From Cardinalis cardinalis (Eukaryota; Chordata; Aves; Passeriformes; Cardinalidae): a stretch of 64,000 nucleotides of DNA. Within the stretch, counting starts at the first letter, position 1, and every line of letters begins with the position of its first letter. The notes below the pieces were generated by a model, which did no database searches, was not told the origin of the DNA, and was given only the letters and a program-made list of their open reading frames with translations. A program made the translations under genes and the position numbers. Of this stretch, positions 36,799 through 49,900 are shown piece after piece. The stretch is taken from positions 3,763,191 through 3,827,190 of the forward strand of contig JACDOX010000034.1 of assembly GCA_014549065.1 (NCBI GenBank), written 5' to 3'.

Positions 36799-39374
36799 GC
36801 AAGGCACTCTACTCAGGGCACAAGTATGATTGCCCACATTTTCTTTACCATCTTTGGCCCACTTTCAGGTCAGAAGGTTCTTCCTGTGGAGAGAGGCTAA
36901 AAGTCTACAAGGAAATGGCAGGTCCATGTCTGTGTGTCTACCCAGACAGATCCTTCCTGCCTAGCACACTCAGAGCACCCATCTACAGCTCCTGGAGGTC
37001 AGCAGGTGACAGACCAAACCATGCTTTGAACAGCACAGGTACATGGAGACCTGCTGTCCTGCATACCTTGTCCGTGGCAAAGACCAAGGTCTGACAGCTG
37101 AGCTTCAGTTNGAAAAGGTCATCTGTGTGGCAGCAGTCTCCTATCAGCTTCAGGGCAGAAGAACCACTTCAGTCTCCTCAAGCAGCAGTCTTTGGCCTGG
37201 GCTAGGCCATCCATTTTTCTGTCTGAACTATCTTTACCAGCAAGTAGAGTCCTAACAGTGTGTGGCTTTGACTCCTGGTATGAAGAGGTCATGTACAGTT
37301 ATTGATTTAACTGTAGCCTCCCCTATACAGGGCCTCCAGAAGATGGANGTCCAAATAGGACTGGCTGGCCATAAGGGGTGTTTGGACACTTTTTAACAGC
37401 ATGATTACAATCTTGTAGGCTCATCACAGTGCAAATCAGTGCCACATTTTTACAGCATGGATGGGCAGGCCACAACCACTACGTCATCCATCCAGAGTGG
37501 TCAGATCTTCAGTGGCACAGCTGGCATCTTTCCTGGCTGCAGGAAGACAGCATATGACTAATACAAAACAGCTTCTGAGGAACCACAAAATGTAAGTTGG
37601 CATTATTTCCTGGTTGGGTGTACTGCAAAATCCATGAGCATGTCTCTGGGAGCTCCACATCAGAAAGCAAGGCCAGGGACAGTCAGGGTGAACATGACAG
37701 CTGAGCACATNAACAGATGTTTGGAAGGTACTCCTGTGGCTGACCAGCATGAGCAATTGGCAAACTTGAGGTTGTTTCTACAAAGCAATGTGAATGTTTT
37801 ACTTCTGAAGGTGGAATTACAAACAACTAATGAGGGACTACATTTAATGTGCCATTTTTAATGACTAAAAATAAGTAAGCATCTCTTAGTTTGTGGAGAC
37901 AGAACATACAGAAAGACACTGCAGTCATTGCAAGGTCACTCATTTGTGGCAATAAGAAAAAGAATAACATACTTTTCAGACAAATCAATGTTATTGCTGC
38001 TATACTCAAACAGAAATAAACCTTCATAGGGCTTATTTGGGAAAGAAGGAAGCTTCTTGCTTTCTGATGCATCATGAGGAAAATGTTGGATTTGTTGGAG
38101 ATCTAGCCTAAATAGCCAACAAGACATCTTTCATTGTGAATGTTTTGGAAAGATATCATAGGCTGTTTCACCTAAGTTTTTTTTTTTTGGTACCTTCAGT
38201 TGTTTCTTGTCTCCAGTTCAAGCCCATTTTTACCCCACTGAAATACCTGTGCTGAATTCCATGCTGTCTAAGAGAGCAGGGTATGGTATATTAGCAGGAA
38301 GTTAGGAGACCTCATTTCCATTCCTACATCTGCCAATACCAGCTTTATGACCCAAATCACCAGCTCCCAAATTCCCTCACACATTCAGTCTTTAAGGAAA
38401 AGTTTACATGAGATATAGTGCTTTTCTCTCTCTAGTATTTGCAAGTATTATGCATACTATTAATATAACATAATTTGGGATAGGGTTAAAAGTTGCCTTC
38501 CCTCAGCATCTTCATTTTTTCCCTGCCAATCAAGAGACATCATATACTTTCAAATCCCCCAGTTTCCTGTGAATTATTTCTTTTGTGAGAAAATGCTTAT
38601 TGATATTACCTATCAAGAGATCAGTTGCTCCCTCATGTGGGGATCTGTTAATACCATGTTTAGTTCATATAAACCTTTGTTTACATACCATGAGTAAAAT
38701 CAAGAGTTTACAAGCTGAGGATCCATTTTAAATGCAAATATGTGAGTAACTGGGTCTCATAAATGTTATTGCTCATTCCCCTCAAGTGAGCCACCCTGCT
38801 CCACAGCAGAACAGATGCTTTGCAGTACTGATAGGTCTGGGAAGTCTGAAAACCAAGAAGTAATCTGAGTGTTACTGTCACTGCATACTGTATTTGGGAT
38901 CACAGTGTGGCTATTCTTGCTGTGTTTACAAATGGATGTTTCCTGTAGATCTGGCACTGAATTATGCCTCTCACAATAGAAGTTCATGGTCTCATTGTTC
39001 AACCCCATGCACATATCTGACAATGAACAATAACTGGTATAATTTTTTATATTCCAGGTTTGTTATTGCAGTATATAAAGCGAGATTGTCAAATATCAAA
39101 GGAAAAAAGTGTCGTGACTGTAAAACTTGCTCAAAACTGTAACAGCAGGTCCAGTGAGAAGTTAGGATAAAACAGCTACTATGACAGGCCAGCAATAAGT
39201 ATAATTTAGTTGTTATTTTGGACTAGTGTTGCCCTGGGCTTACCATATCAACTTCTTTCTCCCAGAGGCACCTCTGATTGCTAGCATGGATCCACCCTGC
39301 ATCATACTACTGTATCCTAAGCATGCAAAAATTGGCTAATTCTGCCATTGCTGATGTCCCAGAAGATTTATCCT
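36799..39374. other. Unique non-coding DNA
   Basis: No gene, RNA or transposon recognised. It is somewhat less AT-rich between 36.8 and 37.8 kb, where frames are open in several directions without any domain that I know. Confidence 0.45.
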
Positions 39375-40020
39375 ATCACAGAATCATAGAATGTTTCGGG
39401 TTGAAAGAGACCTTAAAGATCATCTCATTCCAACTCCTCTGCCATGGGTACGGATGCCACCCNCTGGACCAGGCTGCTCAAAGCCCTGTCGACCAGTTCT
39501 TGAACACTTCCAGGAATGGGACATCTACAATTTCTCTGGGCAACCTGTTCCAGTGCTTCACCACCCTCACAGCAGAGAATTTTTCAATAATATCTAATTT
39601 AATCCTTTTCAGTTTAAAGTCATTCACAAATTTCCTATTACTACATGCCCTTGTAAAAAGACCCTCTCCAGCTCTTCTCTCGTCCACCAGTGCTATAGCC
39701 CCAGCATAGAACATAAAAGTTTTTGGGCACAATTTTCCATGAGTAAAGTCATGTTGTTTGTCACCAATAATTTCGTTATTTTCCATATGCCTTTGAATAG
39801 TATCCAGAAGCATGTGCCCCATGATCTTTAAAAATGGGGATTATGTTTGCATATTTCCAGTTTGTGGTAACTATGATGAATGGTAGCTTAGGCATTTCAT
39901 GTGCCAGCCCCTACAGGACCCACAGACATATTTCATCATGTTTAATGGACTTGTGCACCTTTAATTTCCTTAGAAGGTTCCTCTTCCACTTCAAAAGGTC
40001 TGGCTTCAGTCTTGCCTAAC
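39375..40020 (-). mobile_element. CR1 LINE with an internal ORF2 deletion (antisense)
   Basis: The right part (about 39720-40020), read on the minus strand, carries CR1 RT text: the region encoding the early palm and fingers ('ANIIPIFKDHGAH...', then LLDTIQRHMENNEIIGDKQH and DFTHGKLC, cognates of 'LLEAISRHMK...QHGFTKGKSC'). The left part (39375-about 39690) carries the ORF2 C-terminus (KFSAVRVVKHWNRLPREIVD) and the 3' UTR ending in the octamer words CACAGAATCATAGAATG. The stretch between, which should contain the YADD catalytic core and the thumb, is missing. One 114-codon frame (39478-39822) runs through the junction. The copy is also 5' truncated. Confidence 0.93.
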
Positions 40021-43000
40021 AGGTCAAAACTTTTGCTTTGCATCAAAACAAGCAATTTGAGTGACTTCAAAAATAATTTTAAAAGGTCATTTACATTTTT
40101 GCTTTTTATTCCTTTGAAATGTCTTTAGATTTGGATTTTTATTTTAGTCACTAGGTAGATCTCCAATTTATAGACACATCCCTCTGGGGTTTTACTTTTC
40201 TATAAGTGGTATTTATTTACAGAAGATTAGACAAAAAAATAATGAAGACATTTTATGCATAGCTTCATCCCATTGCTTTAATAAGGCAAGTCTGGTGAGA
40301 GATTAGATGAGAAAACCTTGAGTATTGAGGTGAACTCCCATGAGTATAGAAAACATACAAAAATTGGCTTATAGTTAAAGTTATTGAGAGGAGACTACGC
40401 CCTCTACAAGGATACATTTGATAGAGCCGTATTTCTATACATCTCAGTGTCGTGTATGCACTGGCATACAATCAGTAACTTATGTATGCTGGAAAATTAT
40501 ATGTATTACTTTACATATAAAGACATAAAGTAAACTAGAGATTTTGGTTATATTAAATAAACTTGATTCTGCTATTTTCCAATGTTATAAAAAAGAAAAA
40601 AATAAATTCAGATCTCTACTTTTTCCACCTGGCAAGATATGTAACATTGACATGCTGCATGGGACATTTCAGTTTTATTTATGTGATGGACAGCTTGTAT
40701 GAAAATTTCTCTCATAGGTTGAATCTGAACCTTTTATTGCTCAAGTAGGAAAAAACTCAGAATGACCTTTGAGTATCATATCTTCTTTTAAAGTCAGATT
40801 GATGGCTTCCCTTCTTTTCACTCTCCTGTGCCTTTTTCTCAGTAATACATAAAAGCCTGGAATAAAATCTCCAGTGTGTAATGCATAACTAATTTTATTT
40901 TTTTTTACTCCAAACCCTAACAATTCAAAGCCAAGTAAACACCAGCAGGCTTCATTCACTTACACTATGCATGTTGATGCTAATTGCAGTTCCCTAAACA
41001 TTTTACATTGTTTGCACAAAATAGCATTGCTCTGCCTTCAAACAGTCAGTTCAGTGACAGCTGGAATGAGTTTATCTCATACTGCTTAGTGTCAGGTGCA
41101 TTCTTACAGCTTTCCTGTCTCCTTTTGAGGGCTAATTAAGGCATTCTTCTCTCTTGTTTAACATTTACATTTAAACAGCTGCATCTCATTTGGATATAAT
41201 GCAAAGATGGGCACCTGGCTTTCTTTCCCTGAGATAATTCTGGGAGCTTTTTTTTGCTCCCCCTCCCCCTCCAAAATGGTTATTTTTGTGTTTATGTAGG
41301 GAAACGAACTGAAGTGATTGTAAATGGAAAGCGCTGCTTTTCATTCACAAACAGGGCGCACTTTCCCAGGATCCTTCACAGCTAGTCTCTGTAGGATACT
41401 CGGGATGAGAGCAGAATGCAAAGCAGAGTCCTTGAGCCTTTCATCAGCCTGCTGCCTTTGTTAGGCTCTGGTCACCTCAGGGGCTTCTTCCTTGTTACAG
41501 TCCTTTTTGCATCTTGGGTTTTTGGTTTTACTTCCCACATGAACAAAGAGTTCACAGGAAAAAGGAAAAAAGGAACAAATTCCAAACATTATCCCAGCAG
41601 AAAAACATGGCCAAAGTAACCGTAGCAGTTCCATAAAACCTCTTGTTCCACGTTAGCAGAGGTCCACAGAGGCCCAAATTCTCCAAGGAGCACACCAATA
41701 TACAGAGAAGTGGCCAGGACTGCAGGCACTAAGCGTTTTGACAGATTCAGCAGCACTTTCACAACAATCTTGGTGCAAGGTACAAGCCTGTAAGATGTAG
41801 TACCTTTTGTGGTTCTCCCCATATCTCCAGATCTCCATCTTCAAAGAGGTGACTTCTTAAGATTATGAAAAAAAGAAAGAAAGAACGTTTCCAAGAAGTT
41901 ATGGAAGATCCAATGGCAAAGATCTAGTTCCGTAAATCTCTGCGGGATGAACACCATCATCTTTGCTCAACTTTTTATGAATTTTCCTTGTCAGTAAAAA
42001 ATTACTAGGGACATTATATATTAATTCTGTGCTTTAAAGAAATAATGTACTAGGCAGCAATAATCCAGATAATAGTAATAGTATAAATATACACGAGAGA
42101 ACTAGTAAAGTAGGAAAACTAGACTGTGATCAGACGTTTAAGGGCAATATGTTTATTGATACAAGTTAATGATGTCATGTTCTTATTTCTATGCAATTGA
42201 TCTTCATTTCTCAAAAGGAACAGGGCAGGAAAAGCCTTCACTCCTTAGGAAGCATTCTGATGGGAAGCAGAGGAACACAGGAGGTGTGTCACACCTGTGC
42301 TGCCAGGGACCAGCAGGACTGCAGTGCTGGTGCTTCAGCCTTGCCCACCTGGGGATCTGGGATAACTGGGGGCATCAACAGGCTGGGACCCCAGCTGTAT
42401 AGGACTGCACACAGAGAGTACTTTTCAGAAGACTTAATAGTGAAGCTATAGCAAGTATCAGCATGTATAAATTGTATTTTTTCCCAAAAGGTTTGTAACT
42501 GGGCAGGTTGTTGAAAATTACAAATGGCACATCTGGTTTGGAGGCTAGAGAACTTCAATGAAATTTTCAAGTTTGTATATGAAACTGTGGGACACTAGAG
42601 CATCAAAACATGAAGAGTAGCCAGGAAACATTCATCTAGCTACACATGAATGTCTTTATCTGAGCTTGCAGTCACTGAACATTCAAAGTACTAAAGAAAT
42701 AAAGAGGCATGTCTACAACAGACTACTAAAGTAGTACAAGCATTCATTGTAAATTTTTCCTAGGAGAATTATCTCACATACAAACCTCTAAAGGATAGAT
42801 ATCTGAAATAAGGTGAAATTGATATCAAAATTCTACTTGAGCAGCCTCCTTTCCAACCTCCTACTTAAAAGTACCCAGTGGATATTTACTGAACCACTCT
42901 GTGCAGAGTAATGTGAGTCCTGAATATAAAACACTACTGGAGCATTGCATATGGAATGCATCTAGCAATACTGAGAAGAAAAGATGCTTCTTATAACATA

Positions 43001-44679
43001 GAATTTTATTATTCATTTTTTCACCTAAAAAAATCAACCTTTTATGTTACAGCAGAAGTACACTGTCTCTGAGGAATAGGACTGCACTGAAGACAGATTG
43101 TTGCTTCTCATAACCCATTGCTGCATACATAAGTTTTCTGTTCCTCAAATATACTAATGACATAACCACAGGGGAACTATCTACATTGACTGCTGTGTAA
43201 AAACTGAAGCTTTTTAAACAGCCTATCCTTGCACAAAGGCTTATTATCAACTTGGACGTAGTGCAAGGTTTGGAACAAGGACCTGGGTTTATTGTCAGAT
43301 TTTATCGTGAGTAAAACTGAAGACTAGATGAGCTGGTTGCCATTTTGTTCTTGTTTCAATAGAATATTTTTCCACTGGAAGAGTCAGCTCCTTCAGAACC
43401 TAAACTTGCCTCAAGAACTTATTGATTTTAACAAACGAGTATCAAAAGGCAGTCCTTAAATCTCTCAGTTTAATTCAAGTGATGTTAAAGTGCTTCATGG
43501 AGGCTAGATGAATAATTTCATTGAATTTGAGTAATTGCATTCAATGAAGTATTTTACTTGGGTTTGTAATTTTTTTTTAGTTTAAATTCTAAATTACAGC
43601 TTTACATTTACAGGTGTGCTTTACATTTTCCTCTATCCAGCCTGGTTGATATCTTTCACTGTAAGTCCTTTTCTCACTATTAATAATGGATCCTGACCTT
43701 TTCTCTTTTTGATAAACAGTTCAACCTGCATTAAGGCTAAAGCTGGGAAAAATAATACATGATAATATGTGATCCATGTTAAAAGATCATGGTGGAGTTT
43801 TCTTTGAGTCACAGTGAAGACATTCTGTAGGGCAAGAGATTACATTCCAGTGAAATTTTAACTAAAAAGAAGTTTTTCAAATTCGTTTTTCACACAGACT
43901 AAAAGACACATTCTTGAATCTGTTTCAGCTCCTGATGTTGTCTGAGCCATACATCACTTCCCCACCCAGCACAGTTGTCCATTCCTCCCACCTGTACAGG
44001 GCACAAGGATGTCAGTGCTATGATATGACCAGAGATCAGATGAGCACTTGCATACCAGAAGGAAACTGGCACTGATTATGAGAGGTATTTTGTCCTTTCT
44101 GTGATCTCCCAGTCATCAGAGTTCTTCAGGTGAAGAAGCTGGTTTTGAGAAACAGAAAAGCAAAAGCAAGATGGGGAAGAATGTAGAAAGTGGGAGGATA
44201 TTCAAGTGTAAAAAGAAACACAGATCTGGGCAGAAAAGAAACTACTTATAGGCATTACAGGAGAGGAAATTGGTCAGAGGTAGGAAGAATAAATATTGTA
44301 TATGCAAACTGGGACTAAAAACACTGGAGTGATTCTATGACTAGCAGTTGATGAAGATAAGTGGATACATATGTGGTAGGGAGAAACGAAGCTAAAATCT
44401 CTGGCAGTTCATGCCCTCTGATAAAACACATGGGCAAATGGTCAGAAAGTGCCAGGAGGTCAATAAAGTCACAAAGAAACAAGGGAGAAGATGAAGTGAG
44501 TGTGATGGAGTAAGACAAATGCAGGGCTTTGGCTGTGTTCACGGAAGAAGACATTAATGTCGGTGAAACACTGACAAGAGCAGCCTGAGAGGAACATGAA
44601 GGATTCTTGAGTCAGGAGACCTATGCAAAGATTCGGAACCTCTGTGGGGTTATATGATGACAGCTTGTAAGGATGATAG
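40021..44679. other. Unique AT-rich non-coding DNA
   Basis: No host gene recognised. The subregion 40.97-41.30 kb stands out as a possible conserved non-coding block and is listed separately. A perfect 10-bp inverted repeat (43517-43526 against 43539-43548, 12-base loop) is present. Confidence 0.45.
40975..41300. promoter_or_regulatory. Possible conserved non-coding (enhancer-like) block
   Basis: This stretch is free of repeats and of long simple runs except at its right end. It holds several clustered transcription-factor words: a homeodomain core TAATTA (41133-41138), an E-box CAGCTG (41176-41181) and an ATGCAAAG octamer-like word (near 41199). Such clusters occur in conserved enhancers in gene deserts, but they also occur by chance. 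There is no conservation data here, so this is a suggestion only. Confidence 0.2.
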
Positions 44680-44775
44680 ATCCTGTGGAGGCAAGACCCT
44701 CATCTAAAGTTTTGTGCCGAGTTCTGGTTTCCTGTAGCAAAAACAGTACAACAGCAAAAGGTGGTTCTAGAGAAA
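44680..44775 (+). mobile_element. Small CR1/L3-like ORF2 coding relic (sense)
   Basis: In one plus-strand frame starting near 44695 the words PHLKFCAEFWFPVAKTVQ align with the CR1 ORF2 segment 'RPHLEYCVQFWAPQYKKDI', sharing PHL, C, FW and P at the same spacing. A stop codon lies about six codons upstream and the right side fades out. It looks like an old fragment that now survives as a short protein-level similarity. Confidence 0.5.
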
Positions 44776-44795
44776 AAGGCTTTCACGAACGAAAA

Positions 44796-44820
44796 AAACC
44801 AAACCAAACCAAACCAAACC
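44796..44820. repeat. (AAACC)n microsatellite
   Basis: Five AAACC units in a row, preceded by a short A run. Confidence 0.95.
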
Positions 44821-46382
44821 GTGACACTTTATTTTACTGCAAGATAAAGAGAAGATAAATAAGAAGGTGCAAAATAATAATAATTAGGTGCAAAATAATG
44901 AGAAGCATTCAGGTGGTAAATTGAATGCTGCTCTATACTTTCTTCATTACTTCCCTGTAACAAGGGGACATTTAGGGAAAGGCAGAAGATGAAAAACCAG
45001 TAAAAAGAAGTGTGCTTTTCCTGCTGGGGTTCTAGAATACCCGCTGATGAGGCAGTGACTTAGCCAGGAGCTCAGCATGACTGAAAAAGGGATTGAACAT
45101 CTGCATGGAGGAGGCCGTGCAAAGTTACAGGCTTATAAACCGTAAACAAATAAAAAAAATCTGGAAAGGATAGAAGCCTCCTGCCTCAGGTTGTTTCCCA
45201 GCTTTTACCAAACTATAAGATGCTTCTTTCTTAGAGGCAGTTTTTGAGATTTCCAGTCTCATATAACTCAAGACAAGTTTATAATATAATAACATGAAAA
45301 TACTCTTCTCTGATGTTGGTGATTCTCTATTGTCAGTAATTATATACTCTTTCAGCTGGCTGTCGGTCACGTGCACATTCTTGGCTATGTTTGGGCAATC
45401 CCATCATGTGCCAGCCACTGACTGATAACTCTTGTCTAAATGTGTGTTTACAGAGTTAACTACCGGTGGTCAATCTTGCTGGGGAGGGCCTTTAANACAC
45501 CATTCGAGCCTGGCTTGTACCCAAAGGCAGAACTGCTATTGTTAACACTCTGGAATAGGTGTCAGTCATGCATTAGCTGCAAATCTGATCTCTCTCACTT
45601 AAATTAGGACTGGTGATCTCATGCTGGGGGCAGATGGTTGCACAGCCATCTACTGCAAGGAGTGTCTCTGCCTTACTCTGAGGAAGGCTCAACACCACTG
45701 CAGGCAGCACCTGGGCCCAGCAGGGTCCCTCTNGGTATCCATATCTCAACATATGGCCAAATTCACAGTAAGGATAGACAGGTGAGGACTACCAAAGGAA
45801 AGTATTATTGTAGATGCCCCAGCCTTTAAAAGTCTGAACTTTCCATGGGCTCAGATTCAGCAAAGAACTAAATAATGTAAGCTCTAGGAACTGTATATCC
45901 TTTGGTATGTTATTAAATCAATGTCTTTCATTCCAGCTCTCCCATCTCTATTTCTAGCTGCTACTTGCAAACCATAATGAAATAAGAATATTCCTTGCTG
46001 CTAAAAACAAGCCATTCAGTGCTTCAAAATGATATATGAGCTCCTCAGAGTGTGTGCCAGCACAGGATCTTCTCTTGAGTTAGAAACAGTACATTCCATC
46101 CAAGTCCCAGAGGGGTGCCTAGTTTGGGGTTTCAATTTAAAGCAAGAGTGAGATTTTGAAACAAATTGCCCATTGTCTCCTTTTGTTGCGCTTTGATTTG
46201 CACCACNAAATGGTCTCAGAGCAAATGACCTGGATTTCTCTGGATGGAACTAAAGGAAGATGTGCTCNTAGGAGTGTACTTAATGCACTCCAGCTGTAAA
46301 GGACACTCAGGTCACGGGACCAGTTTAGTCCTAATATGAACCCACTGAAATGTGCATATCGCATGAAATAAACTGGGCAGGA
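44821..46382. other. Unique non-coding DNA
   Basis: No gene or transposon recognised up to the assembly gap. Confidence 0.45.
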
Positions 46383-46982
46383 NNNNNNNNNNNNNNNNNN
46401 NNNNNNNNNNNNNNNNNNNNNNNNNNNNNNNNNNNNNNNNNNNNNNNNNNNNNNNNNNNNNNNNNNNNNNNNNNNNNNNNNNNNNNNNNNNNNNNNNNNN
46501 NNNNNNNNNNNNNNNNNNNNNNNNNNNNNNNNNNNNNNNNNNNNNNNNNNNNNNNNNNNNNNNNNNNNNNNNNNNNNNNNNNNNNNNNNNNNNNNNNNNN
46601 NNNNNNNNNNNNNNNNNNNNNNNNNNNNNNNNNNNNNNNNNNNNNNNNNNNNNNNNNNNNNNNNNNNNNNNNNNNNNNNNNNNNNNNNNNNNNNNNNNNN
46701 NNNNNNNNNNNNNNNNNNNNNNNNNNNNNNNNNNNNNNNNNNNNNNNNNNNNNNNNNNNNNNNNNNNNNNNNNNNNNNNNNNNNNNNNNNNNNNNNNNNN
46801 NNNNNNNNNNNNNNNNNNNNNNNNNNNNNNNNNNNNNNNNNNNNNNNNNNNNNNNNNNNNNNNNNNNNNNNNNNNNNNNNNNNNNNNNNNNNNNNNNNNN
46901 NNNNNNNNNNNNNNNNNNNNNNNNNNNNNNNNNNNNNNNNNNNNNNNNNNNNNNNNNNNNNNNNNNNNNNNNNNNNNNNNNN
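46383..46982. other. Assembly gap (600 N)
   Basis: Exactly 600 consecutive N. Its true length and content are unknown. The long apparent open frames crossing it on both strands exist only because N codons are not read as stops. Flanks are ordinary unique sequence, so the missing piece may be a repeat or a GC-rich island, but nothing in the flanks tells which. Confidence 1.
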
Positions 46983-49900
46983 GTAACCCTTTCTCTTCAC
47001 AAAAAAACTAGGCAGATTCATTGTTCATAACATCGCAGATCTCAGGCCCTAAACATCAACATTACTTCTACAGATCTTACTTGTCCACATTACTTAATAA
47101 TATAGACTTAGCAAAAGTCACAAAATGACCCAGACAAGTATCAGAGAAATGACTACATAAAAACTATCGTCCTGTTGCTCTTCCGGATTCACTATTCAGA
47201 CAAAATTACCCTATACTGATGATCTACTTTTCCTCACAGGTACCAAGGCATTTTTCAACATGCTATCTTAGCACTGTAAAAGATCAAAAAATGTTGTGAG
47301 CACCATTTTAAGACTCTAGTTTTTTCTATTTCTCTTTTCCCATCCTTTTTCCCCTCCTCTCCATCTTTTTAAAGTTTTTTAACTTACAGACACCTGCAAT
47401 TATGATTTTTATAGCACTCTCTTAGCAGATATATGCCTAACTACTAAAAAGGGTTCTCAATTTAGGTACAGTGCTTGGGGGATGCAAAGCATTTTGTGAC
47501 TGCTAAGTATTATTAAGATGAAGAGAAGGCAGATTAATGAGGAAGGCATTCTGCTCTGAGATGAAGGGGGCTGTATTAGCTTTTCACACAAAACCTTGTC
47601 AGGAAATCCTGTTTTTGTGAACATCACAAGCTCCTGAAAATTTGTTTGTGTAATTCCATCAGAACCAAAACACCTTCCCTGTTCATCTTTAAGTGATTAA
47701 GCAGGTTACAACAAGATGCTGAGGTAGATGGATAGCATAGTGCTTCATAAGACAAACAGAACAGGAAGTACTGATTCTCTGAAAAATAAAGAGGAGAGGC
47801 TTGACTTGGCTTTATTTCAGTATTGATGACACTTAGGATTATCACTGAAGTTTTGAAATTTTTCTTAAATTTACTATTTCTTTATGTTCTACTTTATTAA
47901 GAACAAATTTTAATATTCTTGCTTGCAAATACAATTATTTCAAAAGATTTAAAATTTACCAGCACATAAAAATCAAATCAAGTTAAAAAACCCCCAAACA
48001 TTTTCTTTAAAACTTTGTGACGACCACTCAAAGATATTTTGGACCAAACTGCTTGTGAAAAACACTGTACAATTGGACAGCTATAAGGAAAGCATTGGAA
48101 TTAACTTCTTACCTTCTGATTTATCTTTGGATTTCTATAAATCAAAGCCCCGCTGTAGCTCAGTGCTCAGCCACTTCTCACCAGCTTTATAAAGGTACAG
48201 CTGGGCACTGTCTCAATTAGCAGGTCAGAACCAGACCCATGGGGCACACTTTCAGTTTGACCCTAATATTCTCACTGGCACTGTGGAACCTGGCATAGAC
48301 TGAAAATGCCAGGGAGGACCAGAGATGGGCTGCACTGTACTTTTAAATAACAGCTATTCTTCATTGAAGGAAGAATACTTCAGAACATATGAATATGTGC
48401 CTAAAATATGTCAATATTTAGAGATAACACCACAATATTAAAGAGAAGTAAAGCATTTTCCAGATATATCTGCAAATAGAGTTTATTATTCATGTTACCC
48501 AATATGCAAACATTCTTACTCAGCAGGGAATACACCATACGGAGATTTTATTCCCAAGTACCTTCATGTAGGCAAGAATTTAATGAAAAAAGGATTGAAG
48601 CCTCTGAAAGATGGAAGTATCTGAAAAGCAGAAAACAGCAGTGTCCAAATTTAATGATGACTCCATTTCAACTCAGTGGAACTGGGTCTGGATAAAAGAA
48701 TCCAAATAATTTTTCTCCATAAAGACCAATGTTAATTGAAATGGTGAGTGGAGGTGGGGAGAATGTCACAGGCTGTAAGGCCAGAAAATGCTTTTTTCAC
48801 ACAGTTCCACCTCAAGATTTTCCAAAGGTACTCTTCTGTTGTACCTTTGATTTCCAATATTCTCTTATCCTTAATGCTAAGAATGGATTAAATAATCTCA
48901 CTCTGAACTGATCTGACTTCACTCCAAGGGAAACACTTGTATTCTGCTATCAAGTTGCTCTTAAAATTTCTCTCAGTTTGGCTAAATTGGGTGAGTGTAT
49001 TACGACTCTGACTGTAAAAAGAGCTTCATTGGAATCACACTGTAGGTCATTCAGGGAGCCCTTAACTCAGTGCATCTTCTTGCAGTTCTTGGCCACAAAA
49101 TGGACCCTGGGCTCCCTTTCCTCATTTCTTCCCTGCAGAGTAGCAGTACCAGATCTCTACTCCTCTCAGTCATACTTTCTCTATGCATGATAACTCCCTC
49201 AGCCATAACTGACAGCTCCTTATTCAGCTGACTCTTTCCAGGCTGCTGCTTTCCACAGCACGGTCTTCCCACACTGCCAACACAGTCTGTGCTGCTTACA
49301 GATGTNTGATCTAGCACTAAACTGTTGCAAGTTTTCAAAACTAATAAAAGTTTCCTAGCAAAGGTTTTTATATCATCTTCTAGAAGATATCCCTCTGAAT
49401 ATTTAATGGGTATTATTTTAAAAAAGAAATTTAATTTTCTTTTCCTGAAAAACATTATGTGTGATCTCTAACCTAAAACTTTTTATTGTTACATTGAAAA
49501 AATGAATTTGAAAGTAAGTAATTTGTGGTAATGTCCTACTAATGCTGCCAAGATCTATATCCTTAAACAAATACGGATTTCACTCCAGACCTTACTTTGG
49601 GATTCAGATATTTGTGAGTCAGATTTTCCATACTGCTAACACCCAGGCTGTTCCAGTGGCTCAAACCTTGGACACAGCTATGCAGCCCAAGGACCAAGTC
49701 ATAAAGTTTACATTTCTCAACTGGACCAGTGCTATATAATTTTCTGTAATCCATCTGACAGGCACCCTACCTGCCATAATGCTGGTACAGGCTTTGTAAC
49801 ATTGTTGATATGCTTTTTCAAGAGAAAAATAGTCTTGCTACACAGCATAGCTTCTGATTATTCAGGCTTGATAAAACTCAGTATTGTGTACTACAAATGG

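Noticed and set aside
42925..42975. LEHCIWNASS-like translation resembling the LINE word 'LEYCVQFWAP'
   Set aside because: Only three residues match and spacing breaks after the cysteine. It is too weak without a profile search.
46137..47030. Long open frames of 226 and 294 codons
   Set aside because: They cross the 600-N gap, where no stop codon can be read. The real bases at the ends encode nothing recognisable.
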